A stretch of DNA of 22,024 nucleotides from Spirogloea muscicola. Its lineage: Eukaryota > Streptophyta > Zygnematophyceae > Spirogloeales > Spirogloeaceae. The translations under genes and the position numbers were made by a program. Shown piece after piece: positions 21,176 through 22,024 of the stretch. How positions within the stretch are numbered: the stretch's first letter is position 1; every line of letters begins with the position of its first letter. Location: assembly GCA_009602725.1 (NCBI GenBank), contig WELB01000081.1, positions 230,922 through 252,945 of the forward strand. Direction: 5' to 3'. A model generated the notes under the pieces. That model made no database searches and had not been told where the DNA came from. It was given only the letters and a program-made list of their open reading frames with translations.

Positions 21176-21481
21176 CGCCACAGCCGCCGCCGCCGCCGCC
21201 GCTGCCGACGCCGCCGCGGGACCGAGCCGAAGGGGCTGCAGCGCCGGGCCCCCCCGACAGAGCAGCGCAGCGGCAAGATCGCTGGCGACGGCTCGCCGCT
21301 GTGAAGCCTGAGCCTGAGCCTTAGGTATCACAGCCTGAGCCTCAGGTTTCACAGCCTGAGTCTTACGGCGGCGGGGCGGCGGCCCGCCGGGCGCGGCGCC
21401 GCACTTCGCGGCGGCGGAGGCGGCGGCAGCGGTGGCGGCGGCGGCGGACGCCAGCTCGGGAGCCGGGCTCTCTAACCACAA
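21176..21481 (-). other. NRDC: Possible N-terminal extension of nardilysin
   Basis: The nardilysin frame stays open upstream to an ATG at 21481. This adds 102 residues rich in Ala, Pro and Gly with a basic patch (PPPRRRK). It contains a 21-nt tandem repeat at about 21313-21358, read as QAVKPEA, QAVIPKA and QAQ. It could be a targeting leader or 5' UTR. Animal nardilysin also has a poorly conserved N-terminal extension. Confidence 0.45.
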
Positions 21482-21664
21482 ACTATCGAGACCCGTGTGG
21501 AGTTTCTAGACTGTGACGGAGCTTCCGAAGGACAGCCCAACGGGAAAGTATGGGGCGGGTTTGTTAGGACCGGCGGTTGCCGCCGTCCCGGCAAAGCTTT
21601 TATCTGCAACTTATCGTCGACCCCGCAAGCGGCGCGTTAGCGCGGGCCAGGGGGACGGGTCCAA
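21482..21664. promoter_or_regulatory. Likely 5' region of the nardilysin gene
   Basis: This GC-rich stretch without conserved coding sequence lies between the minus-strand nardilysin start and a plus-strand open frame, so it may serve both. It has a GC-box-like ggggcggg near 21552. I see no convincing TATA box. Confidence 0.3.

Positions 21665-22024
<360 letters not shown>

Noticed and set aside
20845-21311. Arg/Pro/Ala-rich and Val-rich plus-strand frames opposite the nardilysin acidic and N-terminal region
   Set aside because: They are shadows of the GAC/GAG and GCC-rich minus-strand exon, with extreme composition and no motif.

Overview
The window is eukaryotic nuclear DNA, most likely from a green alga (Viridiplantae, probably a chlorophyte, possibly a trebouxiophyte). 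Three things suggest this. Both genes I recognise are cut into many short GC-rich exons by GT-AG introns of about 80-530 nt. One gene resembles the plant form of its family more than the animal form. The motif TGTAA, the usual chlorophyte polyadenylation signal, lies downstream of both genes. The sequence starts in (GGC)14 and ends in 123 A residues, so it is probably a whole contig that stops in low-complexity sequence. There are no bacterial-type operons.

Layout. (1) 1-6222, plus strand: the 5'-truncated homologue of RMC1 (C18orf8, Mic1 domain), the extra subunit of the Mon1-Ccz1 Rab7 exchange factor. I trace 12 exons. (2) 6223-7118: 3' UTR and spacer, then a short GC-rich stretch ending in a single N. 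(3) 7119-11541: about 24.7 direct copies of a 179-bp pyrimidine-rich unit that look identical. Next comes 11542-12480, made of diverged copies in alternating orientation. Together they look like a foldback (inverted-repeat) element with a tandemly expanded left arm. (4) 12481-13193: spacer and 3' UTR of the next gene. (5) 13194-21175 (possibly to 21481), minus strand: a complete 20-exon gene for a nardilysin-type M16 metallopeptidase, about 1123 residues. It has the HxxEH-X76-E zinc site and a long acidic insert before it. (6) 21482-22024: a GC-rich upstream region with a plus-strand frame open to the contig end, ending in poly(A).

The two real genes converge on the repeat block. RMC1 acts in endosome-to-vacuole Rab7 traffic and nardilysin is a dibasic-site peptidase. 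I see no functional link between them. Exon boundaries were placed by eye from splice consensus, codon phase and recalled family conservation. The nardilysin exons sum to a multiple of three and the zinc-site spacing comes out exactly canonical, which supports that model strongly. The most unusual object is the foldback-like repeat block. I found no evidence of a new multi-gene system.
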